A stretch of DNA of 64,000 bases from Symsagittifera roscoffensis (GCF_963678635.1 NC_087068.1:41129649-41193648); one strand, 5' to 3'; counted from the first letter of the stretch, positions 38,880 through 51,959 are shown. Made by a program: numbers and translations. Notes: a model not told the origin generated them from the letters alone.

Positions 38880-40300
38880 GCACAAATTTTCAGATTCGGT
38901 TTTTGAGTTAAAACAACCTTTTGAAAGCATGATTATAAATGCAATAGTAGAAACTAGCTTACTATTGATAAGAGAACCATCGCAAGTAACGCAGCTACAA
39001 ATATCTTTCCAAAAAAGGAAAGACTTTGGCGGGGTGGTAACCGAAAAGTGTCTTTCGGCTTTTCCGAGCCTTGGAAGTTTCGGGGAAACATGTTTAACAA
39101 ATAATCTTTTAATTCAAAAACATGCTGAAAAAAGCTCAATTTATTGCTTATTTTGTAACGTTGCAAAGGTATATAGCTTCGTTTCGAAGGTAAAACATTT
39201 ATTAAAAAATGGTCACTGCCAAAACGCAGCTTTGTAATAAACGGTTTTTTAAAAAGAGCACGTTCACCATACCTGTTCATGCATAAAAGAAATTACATTT
39301 TTGAGATTAAAATCTTGGCCTAAGATTACAAGATGACTAACATTTTTCAAATTTCCCGTAAAATTTTGTCATAAAGGATTTCAATTATAGAACTATTGGC
39401 AGTCGAGAGAAAATTTTCAGCAGCATGCGGCGTATAAAGAAGCAAAAAGATGGCAACTCAGATCAGTGACGACCATGCATCAAAATCAATGAGTAGCAAG
39501 TTATAATTTAAGACAAGCAATATAAAGGATGATTATTCGACTTTTTTGAAATACATTAGTTGTGTTCAACAAAAAACGACTTATCAAAAATGAAGTAGAA
39601 ATTCAGAACATTTTCCCTAAAAACTTCACAATATTTTTTAGTTTCAGAACAAATCACTCTATCGATGCATCTTTGTGGCACTGATTTCACGTGTAAAGTA
39701 CAATAACGTTTTGAAAATAGCTTTTTGAATTGAGAGCATAATTGCAAAGCAATGCTACGCTCCAATTACTGCATAGAATTTATGTTAGGCATAAAATGTT
39801 GATGTTGACTATGATAAAAACTGCGACATAAATGATAATTTCAAAGACCTAAGAGTTTTTAAAAAAGGGTACAATCCATTCCTTCAGTATTATATGATAA
39901 TTCAAAAAGCCTCATTCGACAAAATTAACTTCCGGTGACCATAATTTACGCAAGGAAACAAAGAAATTAAAAAGTAAGGACACAGTCTTTTTGACGCTAG
40001 AATTTTAAAATAACTTTAACTATGCTGCCAAACTTTCAAGTTTAAGAAAAAAAGACTTACATGCCTTTATGCCTTTAGCACTTTTTGAGTTTCTAGAAAA
40101 GTTTATGATTGATTACGAAAATTACTAAAAATTACGAAAATTGGATTGATTAAAATTACGAAAATTGGATTGATTAAAATTAAGAAAATAAAATTGATAT
40201 TTTTTTTTTGTTAGAAACTAATGAAAATTACATTCCATATTCTATGAAGTCGATCACGTTCTAAAAAGTCAATCACAGAGAGAAGTCGATCACGTTTTTA
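38880..40300. other. no gene seen
   Basis: A 167-codon plus-strand frame enters from the MITE (copy 3) and continues to 39237, but its first third is transposon DNA with a poly-C tract and the rest has no motif. No splice-supported exon was found. Confidence 0.4.
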
Positions 40301-40304
40301 AAGA

Positions 40305-40860
40305 TTTTTGTTCCGACTTTCGATACGAAAGTAACGGAATATTTGTGCTCGGGGTGGGTTTTTTTTTTTCTTCAGACAAATTTCGACTTTTTAACTAGCC
40401 ATTTTTGACGGAATTTTTTTATTTCATTCAAAAGGTATTGTTGTCCTGAGCTTAAATTTGAAAAGATATTTCACCTGTGATCATTTTTCGCAAAGTTATG
40501 AGGGTTTAAAGATTGCCATTTTGGCCATTTTGACCAATTTGGGACAATTAACGCTCAATATAATTCGCGCTATTAACGCGTAAGCGAGATTTAATCCGTC
40601 TTATAAATCGTTCCAAATTGGTTGAACGAAGCTTATTTGCCATAATTGATTTGTTACAAGGAACGAAATCTATCTTTTTGTAATTTATATGGCGTGTGGG
40701 AGGATAATTTTCATAAAAAAAATTTCAAATTTTAGAAAAAAAAATTTCATTTTATTTTATTTCATTTATTTTTTTTCTATGTATTACTGCTGCTCAATAA
40801 ACCTTAAAAGGCAGTCGAAACATTCAGGGCTTCGCCCTGATATGAGCAGTCTTGTCTTAA
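40305..40860 (+). repeat. dispersed repeat family A, copy 2
   Basis: Collinear with 715-1250 and about 85-90 percent alike by eye. Ends at 'gagcagtcttg' like copy 1. Contains the same short palindrome 'cagggcttcgccctg' near 40826. Confidence 0.62.
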
Positions 40861-41264
40861 CTTTGCTGTTCTTTTGTGGAGTTTGCTTTTCCCTTGACAA
40901 ACAAACTCAATTGAATTTTAAAAAGATGAAAAAAGAAACCGCAAAAAAAATTTGAGCTTGATTTTCCTTTTAAAAAATGAAACAAATTGTCAGTAACTAA
41001 ATAAGAGTCCGAGCTAAGTTCCGAGCTAGAAAAGAGGAAATTATGAAAAAAAAAACTACTACTATTAAAGGATTTTTTGATTCGTTAAAAAGTGGATTTC
41101 ACAGCAATCAACTATCCTTGTAAGGTAAACTTTATGTAATCAAAGCTTCCGTGTTTGGGTTCAATTATTTAGTGCACATTCAAGTTAAAAGTACTTTTTA
41201 ACCTGCAGAGGTACAAAAACACTAACCAATGGGACAAAAAGACTGCAATTTAACGAAATTAAGG

Positions 41265-41617
41265 GGGCTGCCACCTCAGGAAATCGTTTGTTGTTACTAT
41301 TTTAAGACCTCCATTTTTTAACTGTCTGGCGCACAAAATGTTCTAAAGGCATCCTAGGCCCCATTATATGCTTACTTAGATGGAGAGCGCGCGCCAAAAG
41401 AAGCAATTTTGTCAGATTTGTCCAAAAAGTGCTTAAAAACGCCTTTTTTGGCCGGTTTTTCAAATTTTCGCCACTGGCTCAAAAAATTTGCCAGGGACTG
41501 CTTAGTGATTGGGAAGAACTCCGAAAATCAATTTGGTTGACCTAACCAGATGGACAAAAAATTCGAAAATTTTCGGAGAATCTACTTCCTCCAGAAAACA
41601 TTAAGTCCGCCCCCTGC
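41265..41617 (-). mobile_element. hAT-type MITE family B, copy 4 (reverse orientation)
   Basis: Recognisable words in reverse order include 'gagcgcgcgcc', 'aaaaacgccttttttggcc', 'gggactgcttagtgattggg', 'ggttgacctaa' and the right end 'taagtccgccccctg'. The left end is decayed. It is the left part of a longer duplicated block (see 41265-42110). Confidence 0.6.
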
Positions 41618-42110
41618 ATTTACGTACTTACTATTTTTATCTTCTTTAATGAGTGATCTTAGTTTAAGCCTAATAAATGATAGCAATAACCGGGGTTGAC
41701 CTCCATACACCAAAATTGTTACGAAAACTTTTATCAGACAAAAAACAATTATCAAAAAACAATCCAAATAATAAACCAAAAAAGACAGAAAAAAAAGTCA
41801 GTGTTATTGAACTTCAAAAATTCTAATAGCAACGAAAATTGAATAATTTTTGAAAAAAAGTGTACCAGACAATTGCCATATATGCAAATTGTATGGTAGA
41901 CATTATTTGATGGCGATAACAAAAAAATTTCCAAATATTGTTAAAAATGCCCCCAAAAAGGTTTTTTCAAAAAAAAAAAACAACTTTCGTACTCACAGAA
42001 AGCATTGCCAAAACAGTTGCATGAAAAAATATACTTCTATGAGTATAACGTAATCCTGTATACACACTTTTTGATTTTTTTCCCTTATTTTCCGAGTTAC
42101 CTGATTTTGG
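41265..42110 (+). repeat. old duplicated block, copy 1
   Basis: About 0.8 kb is collinear with 43850-44645. Both have MITE B, then 'taatgagtgatctt' / 'acttcgttcaag', 'gggttgacctccatacacc' / 'gggctgacctcaacacacc', 'gtcagtgtta-tgaacttc-aaa', and 'atacacac-ttttgatttttttc'. The copies are strongly diverged. Confidence 0.5.
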
Positions 42111-43849
42111 AAGCAAGCCATAATTCCTTTACATCCTTCACGCCGCGCTCGAGACAACTTAAAAGGAAAGAGAATTCTGTAGAAATCAGCTTCTTCTTAT
42201 ATTTGTAGAAGAACTCCAAGAACACTAGATTAAAACAGGAAAGCGTAAGCTGAATGAAAAATTTATTCAATTTCTCAAGGCAAAAAGAAAGAAACTGGAT
42301 TGACTTTTTAAAGTTATGAAGACAAATTTTGTTTGATTTCAGCTATAATCGTAATGATGCAAAGTCTTTGCTAAAAACAGGTCCGAAAACGCTTTTTTAC
42401 CCACCGATAGGAGTCGTTAGTTTAGCCTTAAACAATGTCGTTGAGCACTTTATGACAACCAATATATTCAAAGTTTGTCGCAAATTCAAGCTGTATTTCT
42501 AAATCATTATTCAATCAAAGTATCGACCAAGAAACTAACCAGTTCTAGGCTAAAATTGCAACCAAAGTTTTACCGCAGAATCATTTCTGCCTTCTAATTT
42601 CGCCTCATACTAATTTTGGCATAAATCTCAGCACTGCTCTTTATCGTCATACATTTTTATATACGGTTATTTAACTAGAGAGAGCTGCCTTTAAATTTTC
42701 AGGTTGCATTCTTTTTGAGTGGATATTTTAAATCAGCACTTTAGGATATAGCTTTTTCGTATTTCGTTAACAATTTTCTCGCACAATTTTCCGTAAAAGC
42801 AAACACGTAGAAAGCGCTAGAAATTGAGTCTTTTGCTTCGTGCTTTGTATGCACTTTTCAGTCTCTACTTGTAATCTTCTGGTAAAACTTCCTAAAGTAG
42901 TAATTGCCATAGATACAAAGTAGAGCTTAGCACCACTTGCACTGCAGAATATTTGAATTTACCGATCCAAACAAAAGAAAAAGAAAGAAATCTTTTGGAT
43001 TTTAAAAGAAATTCAAAACAGTGCTGTTTTTCCATTTTTAGAAAATTCTGCATTTTTAGAGGGTTCTGCGATGTTGATTCTGATTTTTATAGAACTGCTT
43101 CCAGAGCTTTAATCAATCTTAAAGGATTCCTAAAGCTATAAAAATTATATGAAGATCATTCACAGTAAAGAAGAAAAATAACAGTGCTGATTTGAATTAT
43201 TCGGACAAAATTATCCTAAATGGAAATTCACAAATGGAAAATAATTTGAAATTCAAGAAAAAGTAGGCTTTTTCCACTCCTCCCACATTTAAAAATTTTC
43301 ATTTTCTCATTTGTTATCATGGTTGAATGCATGATTGAAGGATGAAAGTTACGAAAACCAAATATGTTCAACAAAATTTATTTCTTTACCATGCAAAAAA
43401 GTTGACATGTTGTTACAACGTAAAATTGTTTTCAAAATTGAAAACCAAAAAAGGGGGGAGAAACAACCAAAACTTACCAAAACAACCAAAACTTAATAAA
43501 ACAAAAAATGCTTTAAAATTCTTCAGAATTTATATCGTGCAGTTAAATTCACCCTCTTCAACTTTGCTGGGCTGCATAGCAGGCTCACTTATACGTAGTT
43601 ACATCGACTGTACTTGTAGAAAGTTTCGCGTATTTTTTATTGACTAAGTGCAGCTGAAATTTGCACGTTTTTGAAGTAGATTTTCGGATGTCCCTTTTAC
43701 AAAAAATTGCACCAGATCAATTCTGATCAAATTTGCAGATTTTATCTTTTTTTGTCCTACGTCAACCCAATTTGAGAAAAAGGCGTTTTAGATTTCAAAA
43801 TTTTTCCAGTGTGTCCAGGTAATTGAAACCAGTAGCTGATTTAGGTTGG
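42111..43849. other. no gene seen
   Basis: Frames of up to 101 codons lack motifs, splice support or family resemblance. No repeat shared with other parts of the window was noticed. Confidence 0.4.
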
Positions 43850-44645
43850 GATGCCCACAGCCCTCAGGAATTCGACTATTGGTACTTTTTAGGACTTCCA
43901 GTTCTTGACTGGCTGACGCTTAAAATGTTCTAATGGCATTCACAACCAAAATTATGGCGCTTCTCTTAAGCGCCAGTATATACTAATTCTAAGGGAGAGC
44001 ACGCGCCGAAAAACGCATTTTTTTAAAGTTAAAACTGCCTAAAAACGCTTTTTGGTCTGTTTCTCAAAAATTTCTTTTTCAGTGCTTGGGGAGAGCTCAG
44101 AACATTAGTTTGGTCGACAAAATTTTTGATTTCTTTTTAAAATCCTTTATCAGCATGAAAATCTTAGATCCCCCTGTACACTAGCGCATTCACTATTTCA
44201 AACTTCTCTTGCGTATGAACTTCGTTCAAGCGGGGAAGAAGTTTAGCACCTGGTAGCAACAATCCGGGCTGACCTCAACACACCGATACATTTCCATACA
44301 AGAAAAAAAATTTTTCATTCAATTCCATACATCAAGTGTTTGGGAAAAAATGCTTATCATTTGATGTCCATATATGAAAACTGTGTGATAAGCATTTTTT
44401 CCGTAAACATTTCTGATTAAATCAATTATCGAAAAAAAGTCTAAGAATGAACCTAAAAAAGACAGACAAGCCAGTCAGTGTTAGTGAACTTCGAAAAGTT
44501 TTACGGCAACGAAGTCTGAAGTTTGTGGAAAAAAATTTATCATACCATTCCCAAATATCGAAATTGCACCAAAATTTTTTTCCGTGTGCATAACTATTCC
44601 TGGATACACAAATGTTGGATTTTTTTTCTTCTTGCAAGATAACTT
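43850..44645 (+). repeat. old duplicated block, copy 2, led by MITE B copy 5
   Basis: The first 335 bases are a reverse-orientation family B MITE (CAGTAGCTGATTTAGG at the left, GATCCCCCTG near 44175). The rest matches 41620-42110 as described there. A strong hairpin at 44343-44402 lies inside. Confidence 0.55.
44343..44402. other. perfect 17-bp hairpin
   Basis: GGAAAAAATGCTTATCA at 44343-44359 is the exact reverse complement of 44386-44402, with a 26-base loop. It is absent from the diverged copy at 41.7-41.8 kb, so it may be a separate small insertion. Function unknown. Confidence 0.75.
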
Positions 44646-45370
44646 TCATGAACACTATTTTTTTGGCATTTTTATTTATGCCTTGATCATGCCTGATTAA
44701 TTAAAAATTCGAATTTTGTTACATCGTTTGTGTAAGACAATTCAGGCCGTTTCCAATGCATTGTAAATGCAAGACCTTCCAAATGTCAATGGTTCTAGCT
44801 TTTAGTAAACCAAGGTCTTTGTCACCAGTGTTCCGTTGCGAACTTAACCCAAAAGTTTTCAGAAATTAGAAAATCAAATTTTTTAATTTATAGAAAAATG
44901 CGAATCATACAACTTTCATATAAGCTTTTTCTGTAGAAAAAAGCTTAGCTTGAATAATTAACAACTTTTAGTTCGTATGGAATTGTACGGTAACCATTTT
45001 TTTATATATTGAAGCACCTTGTATGAAAATTTATATGGAAAACCAGCTTCCCTAAAAATTAGAAATTATCAGTTTCTTCAATTGTCCATCCTATTTTTTT
45101 TCGTTATTGCCAAAAAAACTCGATGTTGTCCAAAAAATATTGTTGTGCACTTAAATCAGGTGAAACCTAGAAAACAAACAAGACGATAGAACCATATTTC
45201 GCGTACCTATCTAATGTCAAGAAAAAGCTGTTTTTTGCAAGAAAAATTAATTAAGCTCTTTCGTCAGATAAGTCATAATTCAACCATAAATTTTAATTGT
45301 AAATTTTCACTCGGAAGTATATCGCAAAATATTACATAAAACACATCAAAGAGTTCGTTCAATATTAACG
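44646..45370. other. no gene seen; 3' flank of the Argonaute gene
   Basis: AT-rich, short unsupported frames only. Confidence 0.4.
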
Positions 45371-45376
45371 GTTGTA

Positions 45377-45382
45377 TTTATT
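45377..45382 (-). terminator. candidate poly(A) signal of the Argonaute gene
   Basis: AATAAA on the minus strand lies about 107 bases after the Argonaute stop codon. Good position for cleavage and polyadenylation; no transcript evidence. Confidence 0.5.
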
Positions 45383-45488
45383 TCAATTTATCAAGTGGTT
45401 AGTCAAATTAAATCAAGATTCCTTGTAAATAGATCAACACCTTTTTCTAAAAATTCAGCGAAAGTGTAGCTTAAGTTCAAACTATTTC

Positions 45489-48400
45489 TTAAACAAAGTA
45501 CATTGGATAACTTCTCAGCAGATTATCCGAGGCAGGAACTAAATGTTGATTCAGGTACTCGATTACTCTCGGATCCGCTCCTTCTGAATCTCCACTTCCC
45601 GAACTCTGTGCCGATTCGGATCCCGTGTACATCGACAACAGATGCGCCACGTGATGTCTCGCTCTCATGGCCGCATGGTGTGCATAGTACGTAGGAGGAG
45701 GGTAGCTAACAGCACGGGTACATCGGGCGTATAAGTGACAGAGAGCATAGGTGAAGCTTTGAAGGGTATCCGACTTGAACCCAGAGTCATCGTAGAGCAC
45801 GTGATAGTGGGCGGGCCTGGATGTTCCTTTGATTCCTTCGTGTGAACAAAGGTAGAAATCGAACTGGAATGGGTGAACTATGTCGACGTCAACCACCGTT
45901 CCTGAAAAAAATAGCAATCCGCTCAATGATCAGAAAGAAACGTATTTTCTGCATACTTGTCTGTAATTACAAATCAGAAATAGTCCACATTGGATCTATT
46001 ATCATCTTGAATTTTTTAATGAGTGCTCTCTATAAGACATTCAAAACTTGATGTTCTTCAAATTTGTTTTAACACAATAAAATTCCAAATCGGACTTATA
46101 TTAAACTAGCGTATTACTCTAGCGTATTAAACTAGCGTATGACTCGTACCTCCGGAGCTTTAAATATATCGTTGAAAGTGAAAAAAGCTTCCTAAAATAT
46201 ATACCAAACAAACGATTTATAAAGCAATCGTTTAATTAAACTGCACTCATCCATCAGGTTTTTTCCATTTATTAAACAATTTACAAAATCATATTTTAGG
46301 TTATTTTTCACAAAAAAGGTCATTCTCTAAAACTAATGAGCTTCATCGGATATGTGAATTTCAATACAAAAAAGGACCAAAGAAGGTCGACATCATACAT
46401 AGCAGCCTTTACAGGAATTTTAATGCAGGACTACTTATAATCATTGAAACCCTTTTTCGCCTAGGCATTTTAGGGCCCGTTAGATAGAATCGGGACGACT
46501 TATTAATTTACAATTAATGTTTCTTAAACAAAATCCTTCATGCCAAACGCGTCTACTGCTCCCGAAGAGTAAAATGGACTTACCTGGAGTCACGTTTATG
46601 ATGCCATTTTGCCCGTTTTTCTGGCGACCCCAATTAAAAAACCTGGCCTTATGCCTTTTGTTCACAACTATGAATGTAATAGCGGGTGTGTATTCGCTGT
46701 TCAATTCTCTGCATGCCTGTTGCATTGCATGCAATTCCGCGATTAGAACTTCTGAGAATTGACCTTCGCTGACACCGTCTCTATAGTACAGAATTTTCTT
46801 CGGCGTGTGACCTCTGTTAACTTCTCTGAACTTCCTCAATAGATTCATGAACATCACTTTCATGCCCTCAATCATCTCCTGGCGTGACCTTTGAACTCTA
46901 ATTTGGGCGCCATACCGTGTCAACGTGGAGTTCAAGCTACCGATGACTGCGGCGATCGAAGGTTTCCCATGATCTCCCGGATCAGGGTGAGTCACATCAG
47001 CGCCGAAAACCATAAAGGGTTCCTTGAAAATATCCGCATACTGTTTTGCAACTTCCTGGAAAACATCGCCATAATTCCCTGTTCGCTGAATAACTTGCAT
47101 ATAGTTCTCGAAAGATCTTACATTGATTCCCGCCATTTTTGTGTTGATTTTGAGCAAAATCTGATTTATTGACATCGGATTAGGCGGCTGTCCGGGACCT
47201 CGACCAGAGATTGTTCTCTGTAACAGCACTTGAGACGCAATCTGATGTTCATTGTCCAAAACATGTTTCGCCATCCCATATATGTCGGCGCTTTTCTTGA
47301 ATAGTATGATGATCACCAAGTTGAAATTTTGTTGCTGCTTATGCATTTGAACAACTTCACTCAGTGTTCTATGAACTGTACCAATGTTTCTATCGTCAAT
47401 GTTGAAGACCCTCACAGGACTATTGACCGGCCAATTCATCCCAGCTTTTCTAGCTTCTTGAGACATAGAACTGTCCATAGGTCCGATTTTCTCTTCCAAT
47501 TTTCTTGGACATACAACTACGTATCCCATGAGACTAGTCGCCGGTTGTGCAAATCCAGGAGACCGATAGTTGCCACGGTCAGCAGGAACACTTCTGTTAT
47601 TCCCACCATACATTATGGGTCCCGGTAGAACCCTGCCTTCAATTTCGGCCATTTGATCGCTCACGGCCAAATTGAATTGCTTGAAAATTCCACTACTGTT
47701 AGGTTTCGTTTCTTTGTTCAGTTTTTCCATTATCATCTGGTTTCTTCTGGAAGGATCCATAGCTGTTTCTCTCACCATTCTAGACTGCTGTTCTTCGTCC
47801 AGTTTTTTCAGCGAGGGCTGTTCGCCTTTCAATATGCACACTTCCATAGGGATACAGTTGTCTTTTTCTTTTGGTGTAATTCGAACTAAAGGGAGGTTTG
47901 GGTATTTAAGTTGAACGTTGTACTGGGACTTGAAATACTGTTCGACTGTTTGATTTAAATCTGGGATCTTTTTGTAGGCGTTTTCTTTGAAATCATGGAT
48001 CTTTTTCGTGTATCCTAAATGAGTTGTCTTTATTTTATAGCCCGATAGGGCTTTTGTCAAGTTTTTCATTTGGTAAAAGTCCAGTTCTAACTCACCAGGA
48101 TGACGCCGGAAAAAGTTAGACACATAATCAACCATAGGAGTTTCTTGAGTGAAACCTTTTGATGTTATGTCGATTTGCAAATATACTTTCCACTTTCCCA
48201 TGATAACACTCGGTTGGTATCCGAACCAAAGGTCCAAACCTCCGGTTAGATCAATGGGCCTTCCAGTCGGTTTCTTAAACGTCGCCCTTTTCAACGTCAC
48301 AAAATTAGCCATGCCCATACACAGTTGCTTGTAAGCTGTGTTCAGTACATTAAGCGCTTGCTGTGGTTTTTCAATGTCAACATTGCGGTTTCTGATGTAT

Positions 48401-51400
48401 TCCAAAATCATTGATAAGTCCACGTTAGCCGCGAATTGAATTGTTATTTTAGCGTTGAATTTTCGTCCCGTTTCTTCGTTTAGAAATTCCATTTCAGTTT
48501 TCTTCGGCGGTAATTGTTCGGTTGTTATTTTGTGACACGAGTAGATGTTTTTCTGCCCATCAAACACAAACTTATCTTTCACATGTCCCAGTTTCATTTT
48601 CTCGATTAAAAACTGCTTGAAAATTGATCGTTTTCTGTCAGCCGACATTTTGGGCTCAATTTCTATGTCATAATGATAGCATTCGGGCAGATTTTCCATG
48701 CGCATTTCGAAATGATTGGTCAAAAGAGTGACCCTCTGTCCAAATGTCCCCCCATTGTCCGGCCGGCGGATGGGAGTCATACCATTTCCTCTGCTGCGAC
48801 TTGTGCCATTTCCTCCACCGATATCTACTCTCTGAGCGAAATGCTGGAGTTCGCTTGGCGTTTCAAGGTCTTCTACTTCAATATTTTCATCACGCGGAGC
48901 GCTAAAAACAGTTAAATAAGCAGCGACTTATAGACAAGTCAATTTATTAGTAATCTAAAAATGTGGGATTCTACCACTTTCCTAGCCATACATTCAATTG
49001 CACATCTTTTTTAATTGCAAGATTTTCCACGCTTGTCACAAAAAAAGCACAAAAACTTGAGCGACGAGATAAATCACATTTCGTATTTTAAAAAAATATA
49101 TATTCAAAAACTTAGAAAAAAATCTAATTCGATTACATTTTCAAATTATAAGAAAATTTATTGAACCTGTAGTTGCATGCTAATGGTGTGTATTTTAAGG
49201 TTGAAGTTCTATCGCTAAAACTTGACCTTCCAGAAACTCCTAGTTTAGGAGATATGGACGATTTTACGATTTAAAAAAAATCGAAAACTTAGAAAAAAAT
49301 CTTATTTTAAATGTAGGTTTTTTTTTTCTTTTTTTACCGGCGGTTGCCTGCTTACGAAGGTACAATATAGGATTCTGATTAGAATGACAAACTTGATCGT
49401 CCAAGTGCTCGTAGCTTTGTAGATATGGATGAATTTACGAATTTTCAACAAATTCTAAAAACATTAAAAAAAAATCTTTTCCTGATAGTGGAAGAAGCAT
49501 GCATAGCTAGGGTAGGCGTTTGTGGGCCATATGGCCCCGTTGTATATCCTCTGAGAGTCTCATTTTAATAATTACTTATAATAACGATGATTTGATAAAT
49601 TTATGTAATGAGTGACCGGAGAAATTTATTCTTTCTTTCTAACCTATCAAAACTTATAGAAAGAATTATTCAATCTATTGCAATCCATTTGGTCTTAACA
49701 ATCAATCTAAATGTTGGGATGTTTCTAACCTAGACGTTTGTGGGCGACTTGGTTGCTCGACCGGCACTACAGCTGGACCAACTTCTTCATTCGGTCTCTG
49801 TGAACTACTTTCCACCCATTGGGCTCCTGCTGCTGAGCTCCCCGGAACAGTTTGACCAGAAGCCCCCTGTGGACCTGGTTGCCCCGAAAATTCCGAAGAA
49901 CCAGGTTCCAGGGCCTCGCGAGCATCGCCACCTTTTTTGTTTTTCTTGCCACGACCTCGGCCACGCCCAACCGACTGGTCTGCAGATACTGCTGCCTGTT
50001 GCTGAGTGGCACTTGCTGACGGTTGTCTCAGTTCAACAGGATCACCGAAAGTCAACCCTTGAGGTTGTTGCTGCTGATAGGGCACCTTAAAAGAAAGATC
50101 GCAAAATCATTCGTGAATAAAAGCGAATAACAATTAAGATAGCCGGTTGCTTTGCAAGCAGCACAGGATGTCCCGACCATATTCTAAAAAATTACATAAA
50201 AAGTTTTTTCGTTTTTTTTTAAAATTAGTATTTTTTGCGAGTCAATTTTAGGCATATTCGACAGTCAAAATAAAATAGTCAAATTGAGAAGCAGTTTTAG
50301 TGGAAAAAGGACAAGAAACAAAACCAAAACAAACTTCAAAAAAAAATAATTTAATAAGTAATTTATCTTTTTTGCAGAAATTATTTTGAGCTTTTTTATT
50401 CCAAAAAACCTCCATAAAATATTTTCATTGGAATAAAGCTAAAATTTCAAGGCGTATCCTTCCATAATAAGCCTGCTCGCTGGCTTTGCTCGAAATTAGA
50501 CTTAACTCGAACAAGTTCCAAACCGGTTTTTCTCGACACTGGGACAACTTTAAAAAAACTTATGTCGTTCGAATCCAGACTAAAAGAGCTTTAATATGAT
50601 AAATCACTCACACTCTCCGATGATTATTTGTAATACCTAAACTTGCAAGAAAAAAAAAGAGAAAACGAAAACACGCCCGAATACAAAGTTCCTCGAAAAA
50701 AAAGAGAAAACGAAAACACACCCGAATACAAAGTTCCTCCCAAAAAAGCCTTTAGTGACATCCCGGAAAAAGAACCCATTAACGTGACCACAATAAGAGA
50801 CCAATTTTACTGCCATCAGAAAAAAGCAATAATTGCAAGCGACAGTACTATAATTCTCGATTTTTGCAGCAAAAACTGATGCCGAAATACATTAAATGCT
50901 GAAACAAAAGCAGTTTAGTTGTCTCATTGGGCTCCGTTTATGACACTTCATCATGAAACTCAAACTAAATGATTTTTTGAAGTAACAAGTATACTAAATA
51001 CTGGTTTTCACTTCACCGACCTGTTGAGCTGCAGCCGGATGACCTTGGCCAGAAGTGTCTCTGCCGCCCCACGCACCACCACTACTTCCAGCACCACCTC
51101 CACCGGTGCCACCACTTCTCCCCCAAGCTGATCCCGGCGGCTGGCTTTGGACAGGTGGTGGAGTCTGCGTTGGCTGTACGTAGGGAGGCTGAGTACGTTG
51201 TGCTCCGGGATAGTCTTGAGTTTGCTGCTGCGGGAAGCCATGAGAGGCTTGAAAATGACAAATAGTCCAAAACTTAAACTTCAAATTACTTTCCGTATTT
51301 TTAATAAAACTTTCTCTATCGAAAAAACTCTCACGTTGAACATGTCTTCTCTGTTGCATCTTACATGTCTCCATATTATATTCTCAGTTGATAATTAGTA

Positions 51401-51873
51401 ATAGCGCATAATGATTAGCGCTCAGTATTAGCCAATCAGCAGTCTCCTTGTACAGTATCTGCTTCAAAGCTTCAAGTTCAAATCATAACCTAAGCGTTGA
51501 GACTGATGATTTGCTAATATTGAATTTCTAGTTAAACTCATGCCCTGTTCAGCGAAAAGGATGAGGACATACAAAAAATGATCATAACAGAAGTATGAAC
51601 TATTTCACGAACTACACTTACCCTGTTGCTGTTGCGGTTGATATGGTTGCTGTTGGTTCTGATTGAACCCTGGGTTCTGTTGATTGCCCTCATTTTGACC
51701 CCTTCCTCTGCCCCCACCTCGCCCCCGGTTGCCTCGTCCCTGGTTGGGGTTATTATAGTTTTGTTGACCCTGGTTCTGCTGAGCTCCACCTCCTCTATTC
51801 TGGTTGTAATTTTGGTCCCCACCTCGACCTCCGCCTCTTCCCCCACCGCGGTTTTGATTTTGACCTCCACCTC
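45489..51873 (-). CDS. Argonaute protein (AGO clade, slicer-type), five visible exons
   Basis: Minus-strand exons in order are 51622-51873, 51021-51247, 49730-50085, 46584-48901 and 45489-45901. They join at GT-AG introns with matching phases (1, 0, 2, 1) to 1187 residues plus stop. The initiator exon was not found. AGO proteins bind small RNAs and silence or cut matching transcripts. About the first 280 residues are low complexity: RGG/Gly-Gln repeats, a Pro/Gln segment, then [12 protein letters not shown]. Numbering from the Met at 48780, the N domain starts near 10, PAZ spans about 212-325 (TVEQYF, PMEVC), MID about 420-555 with 5'-phosphate pocket residues Y501, K505, Q517 and K544, and PIWI about 588-869. 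The catalytic tetrad is complete: D595 (FGADVTHP), E635 (RQE), D668 (YRDGVSEGQ) and H764 (SRPAHYH). The end, PMYFV, resembles the usual MYFA. About 20 extra residues lie between MID and PIWI (around 555-588). The 2.3 kb fourth exon holds almost the entire core. Confidence 0.95.
50140..50740 (+). repeat. dispersed repeat family C, copy 2, in Argonaute intron
   Basis: Collinear, diverged match to 10860-11460. Its 3' end carries a 52-bp tandem duplication (50650-50750, 'agaaaacgaaaacac' and 'cccgaatacaaagttcctc' twice), which makes a 78-codon plus-strand frame that I do not take as a gene. Confidence 0.6.
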
Positions 51874-51959
51874 CTAAGAGCACGATAAATATTCATCACT
51901 TCTGATTTCACAAGGCGCAAATTTTTGACACAGAGCGAAGGCTTACTTACAAACAAATA

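Noticed and set aside
38734-39237. 167-codon plus-strand frame with a Pro-rich run
   Set aside because: The Pro run is translated poly-C inside a hAT-type MITE; the remainder has no motif.
46891-47914. Plus-strand frames of 78-99 codons opposite the Argonaute core
   Set aside because: Antisense shadows of a strongly supported coding exon.
50643-50879. 78-codon plus-strand frame with a duplicated [13 protein letters not shown] segment
   Set aside because: It lies antisense in an Argonaute intron inside dispersed repeat C; the protein repeat simply mirrors a 52-bp DNA duplication.
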